From contig MOWL01000025.1 in assembly GCA_002110485.1 (NCBI GenBank), forward strand, positions 62,001 through 126,000: a stretch of DNA of 64,000 nt. Direction: 5' to 3'. Positions 1-12,068 of the stretch are shown here, piece by piece. Source of the stretch: Emergomyces orientalis. Its lineage: Eukaryota > Ascomycota > Eurotiomycetes > Onygenales > Ajellomycetaceae. The notes beneath the pieces are model-generated. The model did no database searches. It saw only the letters and a program-made list of their open reading frames with translations, and had not been told where the DNA came from. Each line of letters opens with the position of its first letter. Positions within the stretch are counted from its first letter, which is position 1. The translations under genes and the position numbers were made by a program.

Positions 1-1713
1 ACGGAATCAAAAGGAGAGAGACAAGACAAGACAAGACAAATAATAGATTGATTGATGGTGGATGGGAGGGGGTGGGTGGCGGAGAGGTGGAGCCAGAGAA
101 AAGGAGAGAATGAAATGAGGACGAGAGAAAGCAAGAGAATCGAGAGAGAGAATCGTAAGAGAGAGAGAGAGAGAGAGAGAGCGAATGAAGGAAAAGAGGG
201 GGAGAGCGAGAGACTTTGCAGGTTGCAAGGAGTTGGCAGAATCCAGCAGCTAAACTTAGTGCCATGGAAAAGTATGTAGTTAACAAAAAGTAGTCCACTC
301 TCAGGCACATACCCAGGTATTATTAGCATTATTTATTTATTTATTTATATTTTTATTCTTATTATTATTTTATGTGTATTGCTTAAAAACCCAGACAAAA
401 TCAGGTACCCGCCACTCCCGGTGTCTCTACTCCGTAGTGACAGCATTCATTCCTCTTCCACTGCTACTACCTAAGGGGCATCTGGATCATGCTTGCCCCT
501 CCCCGAGTGTCACTAGGCCTCTAAAGGGGAAACCCAAGGAGTGAGAGTGGTGTGTGGTGCCTTGCTTTTTGGTGTGTGACTCCACACTCCCCTTTGCAGG
601 TAGCTTAGCAAAGACAGAAAAAGAAAAATAGTTTAAGTATAATGTAAAATAAATTCAAATCAAATCAAATCAAATCAAAAGAGCAAAGTACGGGGCTTTG
701 AGAGCTGGAACTAGATTATTATCATCTTGTTACATATCTTAACTTTCTTCCAATTCAGAGTATCTACAGAATTAAGCTCAGTCCCCTGACTGTTGTGTAT
801 ATGGTTCATATCTAGTTATGCAGCCATCCAGGCACAGGAACACAAATTAACTAATAGAAAAGAATACCTTGTCAAGAGCATCTTCATCCCATGAATGCCA
901 TCATGAACCATGTCTTGCTTGGTGTTTCTCACCTGGCTAGCTCAGCCATTTCCCTGCTTTTATGTTAGTTTTCCATTTATCTAAAAAAAAAAGAAAAGAA
1001 AAGAAAAGAAAAGAAAAGAACCATGGGCATTATATATTCTTTTTCATAAAATATCCATGCTTCTTTGTCTCCCCCTCCACCTCAAAAATTAAAATCAAAT
1101 AAAAAAAAAAAAGCCAAAACAATTCAGCCAACCAGCTAGCACAAACTTACTACATAGTACTCACTCCTCCGCCTCCTCCAACAGTTTCCGTCCATATCAG
1201 AAGTCAAATCTACCTACCAATCGCCTACGGATTACAGATTACGGACTCCTACACGAAGGGCTGCGTCAATCATTCCGCTTACCCTCCCCCCCGCCACACA
1301 GATCTGCCCTCCCACACCTACACCCACATTCCAACATTTAACATTTAACTGTCCGCTTTCTCTCTCTCTCTCTCTCTCCACACACACACACAATCCGGGC
1401 TACCCAAATTGGCAGTAGGCAAAGGCTAGTTACCCTTTGGTATGCTCAGCTCCTCAGGAGTCAGAAACCCCTCCCTTCCCCTCCCCTCCCCTTCCCTTCC
1501 CTGTTCATCTGATCTCGAAAAAAAAAGGAACTCCACTGCTCACTCCACAGGAAACTCGAGAGAGGTGGCGCATTCTTCATATTAATATTAATAATAATAT
1601 TATTATTATTATCATCATTAGTTATAAGACTTTGCTTAGTGAGGGGGGTTTACCCGGAACAGGGAATCATATCCGGATCAGGTTTTACCTTTTTTTCTTT
1701 TTTTCTTTTTTGG

Positions 1714-1770
<57 letters not shown>

Positions 1771-3345
1771 TTAAATTTTTTTTAAATTTTTTATTTTTTT
1801 TTTGGTTGCCCTTTTTTGACTCCTGGTACTCCGTACTGAGGCTAATCATGATTTATGATCGATTGGTGAATATTCGGCACTTTCTGGCACTGACATTGAC
1901 ATTGACACTGACACCTACATGTATGTACAGAACATACATACATGTCCATACCGAAGAATGTATGCATGCAAGGAACAGGCTACTAAAGGGGGCTAAATGG
2001 GGCGGGGAAAAAGCTGAGAACTGGCCGGCCTCCTTGGCAGGAACCAGCTTTGCCTTAATTTCGATTAATGAGAATGATAATGATATGATAAGAGATGATA
2101 TGATACACATAACGTCTATGTATGATCACCAGACCGCGAAAGAAAAAGAAAAAACCCTCATTTGAAGAGAGAGAAGAAAAAAAGAAAAAAATAATAATGG
2201 TAAAAGCGGAAAAGTAAGGGAGAAAGATAGATAGATGCTACCTGGTATTGCTTAGAAGGGGAAGAGGATGGGCATGCATGCCTTTTAACCTTTTTGAGGC
2301 TTCCTCCACTAAACTTTCTGGATGATTAATTCTTTTGCTGATAATTGCTCCGTGTAACTAGCCTAGCCTAGCCTAGCTAATCGTGGTGGTAGTGGGTAAA
2401 AATAAAAAGAAGGAAAAAAAAAGGGATGAGTTGTGAATTTTAACCGTGCGTTCATCCGCCTCCAACCTCATTTTGCTCCCTTCCCCCCCACACACATTTC
2501 TTAACAATGATGTAATGGTGTAGTTTAAATATGGCCGATCGATAGCTTATCCGCCTTTTCTCGCTACTCTCAAGCCTCCATCTCCTCTATCTCCTCCCCT
2601 GGGATACTAGTTGAGCTTGATATGGGTACTGTACTGTTACATCCATGTATGGATTCATGGGATGCATGTGTATGGACGAATAATGTATGAATGTCCGCCC
2701 TAACTAGCTAGGCAGGCAGGCAGGTAAGTAGCTCCGTAGATATATGTCTATCTAGATCTTACCCTCAATTTTCATGCGTAATAAGAGGTGAGGGGGTTGG
2801 GGGGGTTGGACTTAAGTTGCTCTCAGAGAAGTTTTCGCTTCAAATATGACCAGATTTATCTTTCTATGTATATCTCCGCTTCCTTCTGTCATTTGATGTA
2901 TTTGTTCTCCTACCCTTTCTTTCTAATGATTCTTTCATGTGCTGCCCCAGTATCTTCTGCAAAGTTGCTGCTGTCTTATGGGGAACACACATCGTTTTAT
3001 ATTTGCCTCTCTGTCTATACCCACTAGATACTATGAAGGGATTGAAATGGGGCATGTGGAAGGCCACTAAGATTAAATTACGTCCTTGGCATTTGAATGA
3101 CAATAGCACAAGATCATGCTCTTTCAGAATAATCTGTTGAAATGTATAAATCATATCAATCATAATAGCCATGAGAGTGTGTCCGTCATTACCTTCTGCT
3201 CGATTAAAATCACGACGCCCTTCGAAAGTTTACAGGTCTTACCTGCGATTAGTAGGATGCTCCTCAACCGCTGCACTGCTGCAGTGCTGAATGCTCAGCA
3301 ACGCAAACTACTGACGAGTAAAAACGAAAAAAAAGAATTATATAC
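1..3345. other. Gene-poor, low-complexity spacer
   Basis: No convincing coding region was found here. The stretch is dominated by microsatellites: (GA)n near 159-181, (CAAAT)n near 656-679, (AAAAG)n near 983-1020, CT runs near 1358-1378 and 1720-1762, and (TAA)n near 1585-1612. Poly-T/poly-A tracts and short palindromes such as TACTCCGTA (428-436 and 1827-1835) are also present. The long ORF-like stretches here (for example 1437-2165 on plus) are simply translated repeats. It could hold the untranslated leader or promoter of a gene outside the window. Confidence 0.7.
1720..1762. repeat. (CT)n microsatellite
   Basis: An uninterrupted CT dinucleotide run of about 43 bp is followed directly by T-rich tracts. 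It lies in gene-free DNA and has no inferred function. Confidence 0.9.
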
Positions 3346-4344
3346 TCATCCCTTCTTTTTCACAATCAACAAAACACCCGTCTGACTTCCCTCCACCATC
3401 TCCTTCCCCTTCTCCACACCAGCCTCGTGCAACAGCCGCTCAACTTCCCTCCTGAAGATCCTTACCACATCCTGCTCAGTCCCCACCGCATCCGAATGCG
3501 CTTCTCGCCACCGCGTTATGGGACTTCCAGTCCCAATCATCTTCTCCAACGTATCCAAATCGGCCCTCACCTGGCTCATCAAGAACCTACGACCATCACC
3601 ATCACCATCACCATCATCTCCGCCATCCCAGACCTTGCGAAAAAAGCTACCCTCATCCAACTCCGAAACGGAGCCCGCAGGCTCCGTCGTCAAAGTCCAG
3701 GGTAACTGCAGGTCGACGTACAGATTGCGTACGAGCAGGTTTCCAGCCTCCATGTAAGGGCCCAGATGCTTGTCATCGAGCTCATCGACGACGGCCTGGA
3801 TGGCGGCGCTGTTGGGCATGGAAGGGCTAACGCGTATGGTCCCGCCGGCCCAGAGGGCGACGCTGCCGCCGGGTTTCAGCACCTGCGCAGCCCGCGGCCA
3901 GAAGCGGGCCATGTCGAACCAGTGAGCGGCTGTGGCGGCTGTCAGGAGGTCAATGCTGTTATCTGCGATTGGCGGGGAGAGATTGGTGCCTAGTTCCTCG
4001 GCTGTGGAGACGTGGAAATTTATGGGTTCTTGGGTTGATGTTGACGATGATGCACTGCCGCTGAGGGTGCGGGCTGTACTGATCATCCCTTCTGATGGGT
4101 CGAGGCCGATGGCGTGGGTGAAGTATGGTGCTAATCTGCGCACGGCTGTTCCGGGACCACAGCCGACGTCGAGGATGGTGTCCAGCTGTCCGCCAGTGGA
4201 GGTGTGATGGTCAATGATGAGTTGGAAAAACTCGGGATCGTATCCAGGGCGATTCTGAGCATAGGTTGAGCCTTGTCCTGGTGTGTACGAGCGGAATGTT
4301 TTTTCTTCCTGAAATGAAGTGCTCTTGGGTTCTATTTCGGCCAT
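3346..4344 (-). CDS. Class I SAM-dependent methyltransferase (TMT1/CRG1-like)
   Basis: This is an intronless 332-residue protein. I chose the ATG at 4344 because the open frame upstream of it begins only with a non-ATG codon. The N-terminal segment contains YTPGQGSTYAQNRPGY, typical of the fungal trans-aconitate-methyltransferase-like family. Motif I, ILDVGCGPGT, lies near residues 57-66 and binds S-adenosylmethionine. The acidic post-I loop, IGLDPSEGM, is near residues 78-86. Motif IV/post-IV is DLLTAATAAHWFD, and VLKPGGSVALW follows. The family methylates small acids or metabolites in the cytosol, and the substrate here cannot be told from sequence. It is tandem with the protease-like gene upstream and separated from it by about 500 bp. 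No targeting signal is visible. Confidence 0.85.
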   Translation of the reverse strand: MAEIEPKSTSFQEEKTFRSYTPGQGSTYAQNRPGYDPEFFQLIIDHHTSTGGQLDTILDVGCGPGTAVRRLAPYFTHAIGLDPSEGMISTARTLSGSASSSTSTQEPINFHVSTAEELGTNLSPPIADNSIDLLTAATAAHWFDMARFWPRAAQVLKPGGSVALWAGGTIRVSPSMPNSAAIQAVVDELDDKHLGPYMEAGNLLVRNLYVDLQLPWTLTTEPAGSVSELDEGSFFRKVWDGGDDGDGDGDGRRFLMSQVRADLDTLEKMIGTGSPITRWREAHSDAVGTEQDVVRIFRREVERLLHEAGVEKGKEMVEGSQTGVLLIVKKKG

Positions 4345-4845
4345 GGCAGCTAAGCAACCACAAAGGCGTTTCTCCAACGAAATAGATCTTTGGTGCTATG
4401 GGGACGAAAGGGCTGCGGATTGTTACGTAATTGGTATGAATTTGAGGAGATTATTTTCTGACTGTTAAATAGGGGTGTAGGTGCATTGTCCCCTTCTGCA
4501 TTTTTACAGCCCAGAAATATGACCGCGGCAATCCGAAAGCCAGCCAAGCGTTGTTTATTATTACCCCCCCTCAGCTGTGGCACTTGCGCTACTTAGCATA
4601 GGATAGTGTAAAATAGCAGCAAGGATCAGAATGGCTCCCACATACTAGCAATTCAAAGCCCTCTCTCAAACCAAGTGACTCAGCAACATCATGAAGCTAA
4701 TCCACAACTCAAGTCATAGCTCTCCACTGGCTGCCAACAATACCAATCAAAACCACAAGGGATTTTCGTTTACGCAACATAATTGACAATGAAAAGTCCA
4801 CTACTGCATACCACCGGCCCTTTTAGTGGCCACAAAATAGAGAGT
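4345..4845. other. Intergenic spacer
   Basis: About 500 bp lies between the methyltransferase start codon and the stop codon of the next minus-strand gene. No ORF or structured element could be supported. It presumably contains the methyltransferase promoter. Confidence 0.6.
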
Positions 4846-6646
4846 TCACGGGCCAGAGACAACTCTTCTTTCTCCCTTCTGGGCATTGATACATTTCACC
4901 GGAGCAGAATTAAATTTCCCCTCAGTGACTGTATCATCCCCTTCGAGGATTTCGGACTCCCGAATCTCGGAGGGGAGAACGAAGCCCCCCTTAATGAATC
5001 CAGAAGTTTTGCCGCCACGAGATGTACGTCTTCCAGGTTCTGTGTAAGGGATTTCGAAATTCTGGAAACAAATGGCTTGGGACGTTGGTTCAGATGGGCT
5101 TCCAAGACACAAAACGGAGCCAGAACATCCGTCAGCAGGCATGAGGGGTTCAGACGTGCGCCATAATAAGCTTGCATTTTGGTTATGAAAAACGTTATTC
5201 CATATGTACTGAGTGCCACAGATAGTAGCGCGCTGCATCGCTGAAGTGTCCACATTCCCTTTTATAACTCTCCAGGTACCTGTCAACGTGTTCAAGCGGA
5301 CCACGTATAGGGCAGCACCACTCAAAGCGTCAGAGTACGTCGCCCAGTTTGTGATGCGGGGACATCTAGGAGGCGAAAGAAGGTCGGGTAGAGCGTCATC
5401 TGTAATTAGAGAGAGATCATGGGAATAACCTTGTGGGTATGGCAAAGATCGTGACGGGGAATCATAGGTATGGGTAATCGTTCCTATCTGGAATATAGAG
5501 TCAATAGCGTTCGGGTAGAGGGACCAGTTTTCGAAAATACCTTTCGATTTCCACCAAACAGCCAAACTACAGTGCCGATGGGGGAGCTTGAGGGGGCTTT
5601 CTCCCTTGACGTCCCTAAGGCTGTCGTCGTAGATTCTGGGCGTGGAGGCAGAAATCGAGACAGAGACTCTTTTGCACGTAAAATCCAGCTCGCCACACGT
5701 TGATAAGCACGAGGTGGATTTGGCCGTTTCACGAAGCCATGAGTGGCTGTTGTGATGACTTCCATACCATTCTTCATTCGAAGTTTTAGACCAAGACACG
5801 ATGCAGGATTTATGGCATTTGGCGTAGAAGCGATTTCGAATCCAGCTCTCATCGGTTCCGCGGTAAGCTGTATGGTGACAGTATCGAAAACCACCGACAG
5901 ACGTCCGACTTCTAAGGGCCAATGTGTGCGGTATGCGTCTGCGACATGGGTCATACTGTTGAATAGAATCACTAAGAACCCTGAGACCAGCAGCTGAGCT
6001 CCCACCGCTTTTGGAAATACTGCTCGGAGGCCGTTTAAGTGTGAAGCAGTTAAAAACTTCCGTGGGTTAATGTCTATTCTGAAATGGAAGTCGACGCTGC
6101 ACGTAGATCGCAACGGAAGTATTCCGGTGGGCGCGAATTCAAGATGGCCAGTAGGCCACAGGTGGATAGGACGCCCTCCGGCTTCGATCTCGCTGACTGG
6201 ACTAAACACCAGCCAAACCGAAGGACCGAATTCCGAGCCCGATTCCGCTACATATACATCCTCACAATTCGCCAAAGCAGGATGATAAGAGCGAACGAGT
6301 GCCTCGTTCTCGGCGGTTACGTGCTCTATAAGTTGTGCTCGGAAGGCGGCAGCACCATCAGAGCCCCAAGACGTGCTCGTTGTCACTGAGTCATAGGTCA
6401 GCAGTTTTCGCACTTTCACATATTTCGTGTTTATGAACAATATTTACCAGGAACAAGTCTGTGTCTCCATGGAGTTGAAAATCGACAGGTCCCGGCAAGG
6501 TTTTGGTCATCATCTGGGATCGGTGGGTAGCTAAAGGGGGAAATAAAGGCAGCTTGCTGACGCTTAAGTTCAATGGGTATCTGTGGCATGGTAGGGACGC
6601 GAGAGCTCTCAAAGCCAGAGGACTCCGAGTTCTCTTGAGCTGACAT
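4846..6646 (-). CDS. Hypothetical protein with trypsin-like His/Ser motifs
   Basis: Three exons (6448-6646, 5541-6385, 4846-5487) join in phase to give 561 residues. The introns are 6386-6447 (GTAAAT, branch CTGAC, CTCAG) and 5488-5540 (GTATTT...CCAG). The N-terminal third is unrecognised. Around residue 280 the sequence ITTATHGF resembles the catalytic-His motif of trypsin-like peptidases. Around residue 471 PADGCSGSVL resembles the GxSG nucleophile motif. The spacing of about 190 residues is long but possible with inserts, and I could not place the catalytic Asp with confidence. Fungi have large hypothetical proteins with such degenerate trypsin-like domains, often near NLR or effector-like proteins. 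No signal peptide is evident, so an intracellular role is likelier. The gene structure is well supported; the function is a suggestion. Confidence 0.65.
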
Positions 6647-8082
6647 TCTCTAAAACCAGTACGACGCGAATTTTCTGGATAGAGACGTTGCAAGACGGAA
6701 TCAAAGCTGTATTGATCACAATTTGACGTGGGAAATGAACTTTACAACAGCTGTGATCGAAACCTGAGGGGAGAAGCTCTTTTCCTATGGTCTTCGTCGT
6801 GAGTATATGACACGTACAAGGCGTGTTATTCCAACGGCAGCTGCAACAGCACCCTTTCTCCACGTTTGACATTTTAGATCCATAGGCTCTCACACACCCA
6901 AGTAGTTTGTTTGTTTGGCTTAGAAGCTACTTTCTTATGGAACCAAAGGGCATAAATACCCCGTGTTGAGTGCAGAATCCAACGGCTTCCAGTGAAGGTT
7001 TAAGAGTAGAGTCCTACAAATACCTAGGTAGGCAGCTTCCCAACATTATTATTGACTTAAGTTAGTGCAAGCAAAATGTGGGTGAAAAAGCTTGGTGGGC
7101 GGCTAACGTCATATTAACAAATCTCGAAGACTCCAACTAAGCTACGGTTTAGCCGCGCGCCAGTCAAATTCCCCAGATTAAAAATTTTGGAGAATCTCAT
7201 TGCCTGATTCCGATTGTTCGGCAGACCCATTCATATAATTTCGTGACACCTAGGATTTCGTTCACAGCGTGATTATATATTTATATTTCTCAGGCCCTTT
7301 AATTTTACACTAACCCTAATCCGACTCTAACCTACCGCTAATCCCTACTTTGAGGTGGGAGTTTTGAAGATGCGAATGTGATGTATTATGAGGTCTCTGG
7401 AAGCTTGGTATTAGTTGCTACATATTTCATTTTGCTCTTCGCTCTTGCTTTTGCTCCCTGGTTTCCCTCTTCTGTTAATTGTTTTCTTACTTTATTCATT
7501 ATAGAAAAGAAAAAGATCACGAAAAGAAAAAGTATTACATGGTAACTCCAGTTACGTATTTTTGTATAGCTATCACGAAGAATGTAAAGGATCGCATTTC
7601 TCTCTCAAACGCAAAACCGGCAAGAATACCCATTATTGATTCATGTACAGGCAGGAGAGATTCCAGCAGAAGAGCAAACGGAGGAGGTGATGAGAAAGAG
7701 ATACTCGTATGTTGGTAACCTATCGCCATGACCATGGAAGAACACCAGAAATGATCGAAGAAAAAGAACAACAAAAAACTTGTGAATGCATCATCATTGT
7801 ACAGTGTAAAACGCCCGTCAAAGAAAGTAAACAAAAAGGTAAACCTAAATGACACCGGAAACAAAACACAAAAGCCACCCCCAGAAAATTGTGGAAAGGT
7901 ATCGCATGCGTAGGTTTGCAGGAAAGGAAAAGAGAGAGGAGAAAATAAAATAGAAACCGGAAGATATGCCAGATTTCCACGTAAAAAGCAGTTGAATTTT
8001 AGAGTTAAATCTGTGCACTCGCAAATTCCGAACCAGTCACTTCCCCACCTCCCCCCAACCCCTCCAAAAATAGATGCTTTCA
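6647..8082. other. Intergenic spacer
   Basis: About 1.4 kb lies between two minus-strand genes. It includes the promoter of the protease-like gene and the RRP6 3' flank. The open frames over 7535-8086 on minus are hydrophobic translations of T-rich DNA and have no family features. A single telomere-like heptad region near 7308-7345 (CTAACCCTAATCC and variants) is not an array. Confidence 0.55.
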
Positions 8083-10547
8083 TCAACGGAATGTAAACGA
8101 TTTACCCTCGATTTCCTTCTTCGATTTTCGCATCCCTTGTGGTGCATCCATTGCTTTGGCGTATGGGTTAAATTGTCGTTTTTGCTTTTGGTTGCCGCGA
8201 TACGGCCCACTAGCATTGTTATTATTATCCGCGGGCTTTGCATGAAGGACGGATTCCGCGTTGCTGTAGTCAAAGGGTGTAAAGTTGGGGGTTTCCTTGT
8301 TGTCATTGTTTTTACTTTGTAGTTGGGTAGGTGCGGTTTTCTGCTTCTTCCTCTCCTTACGTTTCTTTGCCTTGGTATCGATAGTGCTCGAAGCGGAGTA
8401 AGAGCCGGAGGAAGAGTCGTCTGTTGACTTGGATGCTTTGGACTTTTCAGTAGTCATTGCTCTTGGCGCAGGTATGTTGTCGTCTGCTACTTCTTCCATG
8501 GCTGGGCTGATTTTCCGTTTTTTCGGAGCCCCGAATTGTTTAATCGTGAAAATTTCATTCGTGGTGGTGATGGGTTCGGGGACATGGGGCTGTGATAAAG
8601 CGGCTTCGTCTTTTACAGGGTTGTCTGATACTTTCAGCGGCATAGAGGGCAGTGGAAGGGAGAGCAAGAATGCCTCTGCTGTGGCTGCCAGGGCGTGCGA
8701 CACGGGAACTGGCGGATGGGGTGTCTGTTCAAGGGTGGAGCCCCAAAATTGGGACACTTCAGCCCTAGCGGCTAGAACAGATCGATTATCTAGTTCAGCT
8801 TCAGGCGATGATATGGGTGTGCTGGGTTTGGGTTCGTCTGTCCGTTGCTTTAGTGGGAAGAGCACATCTCGAAGCTCTGGGCCTGATGCTCCGACAATCT
8901 TTGCTTCTTTGATAACTTGAACTAGTTCGGAAGCTCGGGTTCTGACTGGAGGAGAAACAGGGGAGATGGTTCTCAGCAACGAAGCAGGGTCCAGAGGCAT
9001 CGCATGGGCAACCTTGAACAGAGATTGTTTGGAAAGAATATATTGAACTCCTTCATCCTCAGACCGCGCAATTTTATCTCGCCACTGGTGGACGGCTTTG
9101 AAGACAGCAAACTGCTCTCGGCTAAAGAGAGTAGAATTACGGACAAGCATATCTTGCCAACCGCCGCCCCCTTGTCCTGTCTCCGCGTTGTAAACTGGAC
9201 GCTCATATCGTTGTAAAGCCTCTTGTTTAGACCTTTCAAGAACGTAATCTACCAAGTTGTTGGTAGGTGTTGAATGTTCGACAAGACTGTTCCGAATATG
9301 GTCGTAGATATACAGAAGATAGTGGGTATCGGATCGTGCGTAATCAAACATGCCCGGTAGAAGTGGCCGGAGTCTCCAATCAGCCATCTGATACTTTTTC
9401 TCGGCTTGGAAATTTACGAATTTTTCCAGAAGAAATTTCAAACTTTTCTTTGGGTAATTCAGTGCCACCGACGCATGGTACGTGTCAAAGAGACCGACCA
9501 GGTAAAGCCCTAGGTCACGTTGGAGCCATATCACATCCATAGTAGAACCGTGAAGCACCTTCAAAATCTTGGGGTCTGCGAAAACCTCGTTCAGGACCTG
9601 CAATTCCTCCCGCCAAGGCTTTAATGTGTCGACAATCCAATCCTTATCGCGTGTGCTAATTTGCATGAGACATACGAGACCATGGTATGAATGCGCATCA
9701 TGATGTTCTAAATCGATGGCTATTTCGGTCGCTTCTTTGAGTTCCGCAAGCATTGAGTGGACTCCTTCCAATGTGTCCACAAAGGTCGCGGTGGTGGTCT
9801 CAAAAGGTTTAAATTCGCCGGGGGCGGAGATAGTATATGCTGAGGAAGGATAAAAGGAGTTGCGTATTTCGGTTTCGTAGGGATGCTTGTAGCTACGAAG
9901 AAGGACGGGTCTGTTAGTAAACACGGTGCGAACGCTGCGCAAGGGATAAAGCCGAAATGTACTCACGAGACGACAGTTCCATTAGGGCCAGTTTCTCCCA
10001 GGCTTGTAGATAGCAGAGTTATCGCATGAGGCTTAGAACGAAGTAACGGCTTGAAGGGTGGAGCGTCGTCATTGTTATTTGGACGGGTATTGAACAAAAG
10101 CTGAGGCTTGGAAATTTTGGATGGGCCGAAATCGTAAACGCTGGGGAAGTGTGCACTTGCAGCCTTTTTGCCAAGTGCGGCGCCTCGTTCTTCTTGCGAC
10201 GGACTGAGTTTTTTGATTATGCCTGTGAATTCGTCCAGACATGCATCTGCCTTTTCCAACAGCTCGTCAATTACATCCACAACCGTTCTCCAGTTTTCTT
10301 CCACTTCATCCTCATTGTGAAGTTCAGGGACCCGCAAATCAGATCCAGAAGTAGCAACCTTCAAGATGGAATTGGTTAGATTGAGGAGGCGCGCGCTTTG
10401 TTCGTCGACGGACTCTGATACATTCTTATCGAAAGAGCGGTGGAAATTCAGGTCTTCTGAAGATATTTGCGTGGCGGATCTGATCGTCTTGATAAGGGCA
10501 GCCTGTGCCTGCTCCTCGTATGGAGCGAAGTCTGCTGCGATTTCCAT
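8083..10547 (-). CDS. RRP6: Exosome 3'-5' exoribonuclease RRP6
   Basis: Two exons (9967-10547 and 8083-9892) give 796 residues. The intron 9893-9966 starts GTGAGT, has a perfect TACTAAC branch point and ends TTCGTAG; an upstream in-phase AG is too close to the branch point. Residues about 5-95 form the PMC2NT domain that binds the Rrp47 cofactor. Then comes the DEDDy exonuclease: Exo I is IDLEHHD (D254, E256), Exo II lies in WLQRDLGLYLVGLFDTYHA, and Exo III is DYARSDTHYLLYIYD with the catalytic Tyr and Asp. A HRDC domain follows (SREQFAVFKAVHQWRDKIARSED). The C-terminal tail is Lys-rich (AKKRKERKKQK) and probably nuclear-localising. The enzyme trims and degrades nuclear RNAs within the exosome. 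It is divergent from MDM35 across about 400 bp. Confidence 0.95.
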
Positions 10548-10946
10548 GAACGCGATTACTGCAACTGGAGCATTATTCGGATAGCAAGAAAGAAATCCAA
10601 ATCAAAACAATTAAAAGAGAGGACGAACGCGCCGAAGGGTGGAACTCGAAGCTCCTTTGATACAAAGAGAAATGCAGAAATAAAAAAATACTCGTTGATG
10701 CCCAAAAAAGAAAAGTTGCTGTGAAATAAACTTCAAAGACAGATGAGGTGGAAGAAAGATAATCCGATGCCTGTAGGCCGGCAACTGCCATTAGTGTTAG
10801 TGAACCATCTTCAACTTTTTGTTCTCTTTCTAACTCAACATCCAATGAATATATTCTCACTGAACTCACCTCTGCTGATATCAAAAGATTCAAGTTGACT
10901 GTTTACACCCAGTTCTCAGACATTTGTTTGCTCTCCTTAGTCTCAA
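10548..10946. promoter_or_regulatory. Shared RRP6-MDM35 divergent intergenic region
   Basis: This 399-bp gap separates the two divergent start codons, so it must hold both promoters. No specific factor site or TATA box could be assigned by eye. Confidence 0.5.
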
Positions 10947-11500
10947 ATGTCAGCCTCTTTAGCTCCAGAATGCAATAAGATCAAAGAGTATGTTCTGAAA
11001 TCAAGTCCAAATCGCCCGGGTTTTAGCCACTGCTAAGATACAAGAAAGCTGACGATGCGTTCAAGGAAATATGAAACATGCTTTCTCAAATGGTATAGTG
11101 AAAGTATGAAGTCCCACAGACATTTGATCAAGCTTCGAACTCGGCAATATCTAACGCAAACCTAGAGTATCTGCGCGGTAACACCGCAGACAAGGACTGT
11201 GCCAAGGTCTTCGAGGAATACCAGAAATGCCTGTCGGTATGTCATACCCCCCTCTCGCCGAACTCCTTCTTCTCTTTGAACGATGCCACTGACCGACTAT
11301 AGAAAACCCTGAAGGAGCGTGGGCTCGACGGTATGGTTGAAGAAGCCCGCAATAGCAACAAAGAAAGCGACACGGAATTTCTGAAAAGGAAGACTTGTAC
11401 GCAACAAAAGTTATGGTTCCCCCGAGTGTGCACAGAGTACTGATTCCTGTAATAGAGAAACTTTGCCTCCACAGCATCTCTGGATGCGACTAGCCCTTGA
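10947..11500 (+). CDS. MDM35: Mitochondrial intermembrane-space protein MDM35
   Basis: This small multi-exon gene is easily missed. Exons are 10947-10987, 11066-11103, 11166-11236 and 11303-11396, plus a probable last exon 11475-11500. The protein starts MSASLAPEC and carries the twin CX9C motif (Cys 9/19 and 38/48), with the signature KWYSEKYLRG between the pairs and VFEEYQKCL after them. Mdm35/TRIAP1 is imported by the Mia40 pathway. It chaperones the PRELI-like lipid transfer proteins Ups1/Ups2 that move phosphatidic acid and phosphatidylserine. All internal phases agree. The 3' end is uncertain: without the last intron (GTACGC donor at 11397, branch TACTGAT, CCACAG acceptor) the frame runs to a TGA at 11443 with a 16-residue extension that the family lacks. 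Confidence 0.88.
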
Positions 11501-11753
11501 CATTGCGAACTGGAACCACTGGTGACAAGCGCGAGGCGAAAGATAGGATCCACGAACGCAAAACGCCAGCATGATAGGACATCGAAAAGGAGATGCGATG
11601 ACAATAGCTCTTGAGCCATGGATATAGAGAACATGGAACGATAGTAAAGGAAAGGAACTATCGTTTGAAAAATAGAAGCCCAGCCACCAGCAATTCAAAA
11701 GAATAGGCAACAGAGCACCTTTGGAGAGAGAATATGTTTCTTACCTCGATATC

Positions 11754-12068
11754 CTAACACCACAAGCGACGGAGAGGATATCCATCCAGGATATACAAGG
11801 CTTGTTGCACAATTTCCCTCGCAGCAGAGTTTTCCTCCACCAATCCGTAGTGCCGGTAATCGTCAATAATGTCCGATGCTCGTCTCTTATCTGCTGGAAC
11901 ACGTCTGCCTGGCTTCAAGCCTTTGTTATATCTTGATTCGAGGTCTTTGGGTGTGGCGTGGGGAAATCTTTTGTTGAATTCAGCTTCAACTTCCCGCCAA
12001 GTTAGGTTCGTGCCGAGCCGCAGGGTTGCGACAAAGATGTCCTCTTCAACTGTCCACTTCCCATGCAT
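11754..12068 (-). CDS. Small Myb/SANT-like protein
   Basis: A single exon encodes 104 residues starting MHGKWTVEEDIFVATLRLG. The first 55 residues fit a Myb/SANT-like repeat: W5 with the acidic EED, then TWREVEAEFNKRF as the second helix with a central Trp, and DLESRYNKGL as the recognition-helix region. The rest is basic (KPGRRVPADKRRAS) and then helical. This is a plausible DNA- or chromatin-binding micro-protein; no orthologue name is known to me. It converges with MDM35 on its 3' side. On its 5' side it is divergent from another small ORF (12517-13047) with a similar W(R/Q)E(V/I) helix pattern. An additional exon cannot be excluded. Confidence 0.6.
   Translation of the reverse strand: MHGKWTVEEDIFVATLRLGTNLTWREVEAEFNKRFPHATPKDLESRYNKGLKPGRRVPADKRRASDIIDDYRHYGLVEENSAAREIVQQALYILDGYPLRRLWC

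Noticed and set aside
1437..2165. 242-codon plus-strand open frame
   Set aside because: It spans CT and TAA microsatellites and poly-T; the product is low-complexity with no family features.
7308..7345. Telomere-like CTAACCCTAATCC stretch
   Set aside because: Only one or two degenerate units occur, inside ordinary intergenic DNA between housekeeping genes, so it is not a telomeric array.
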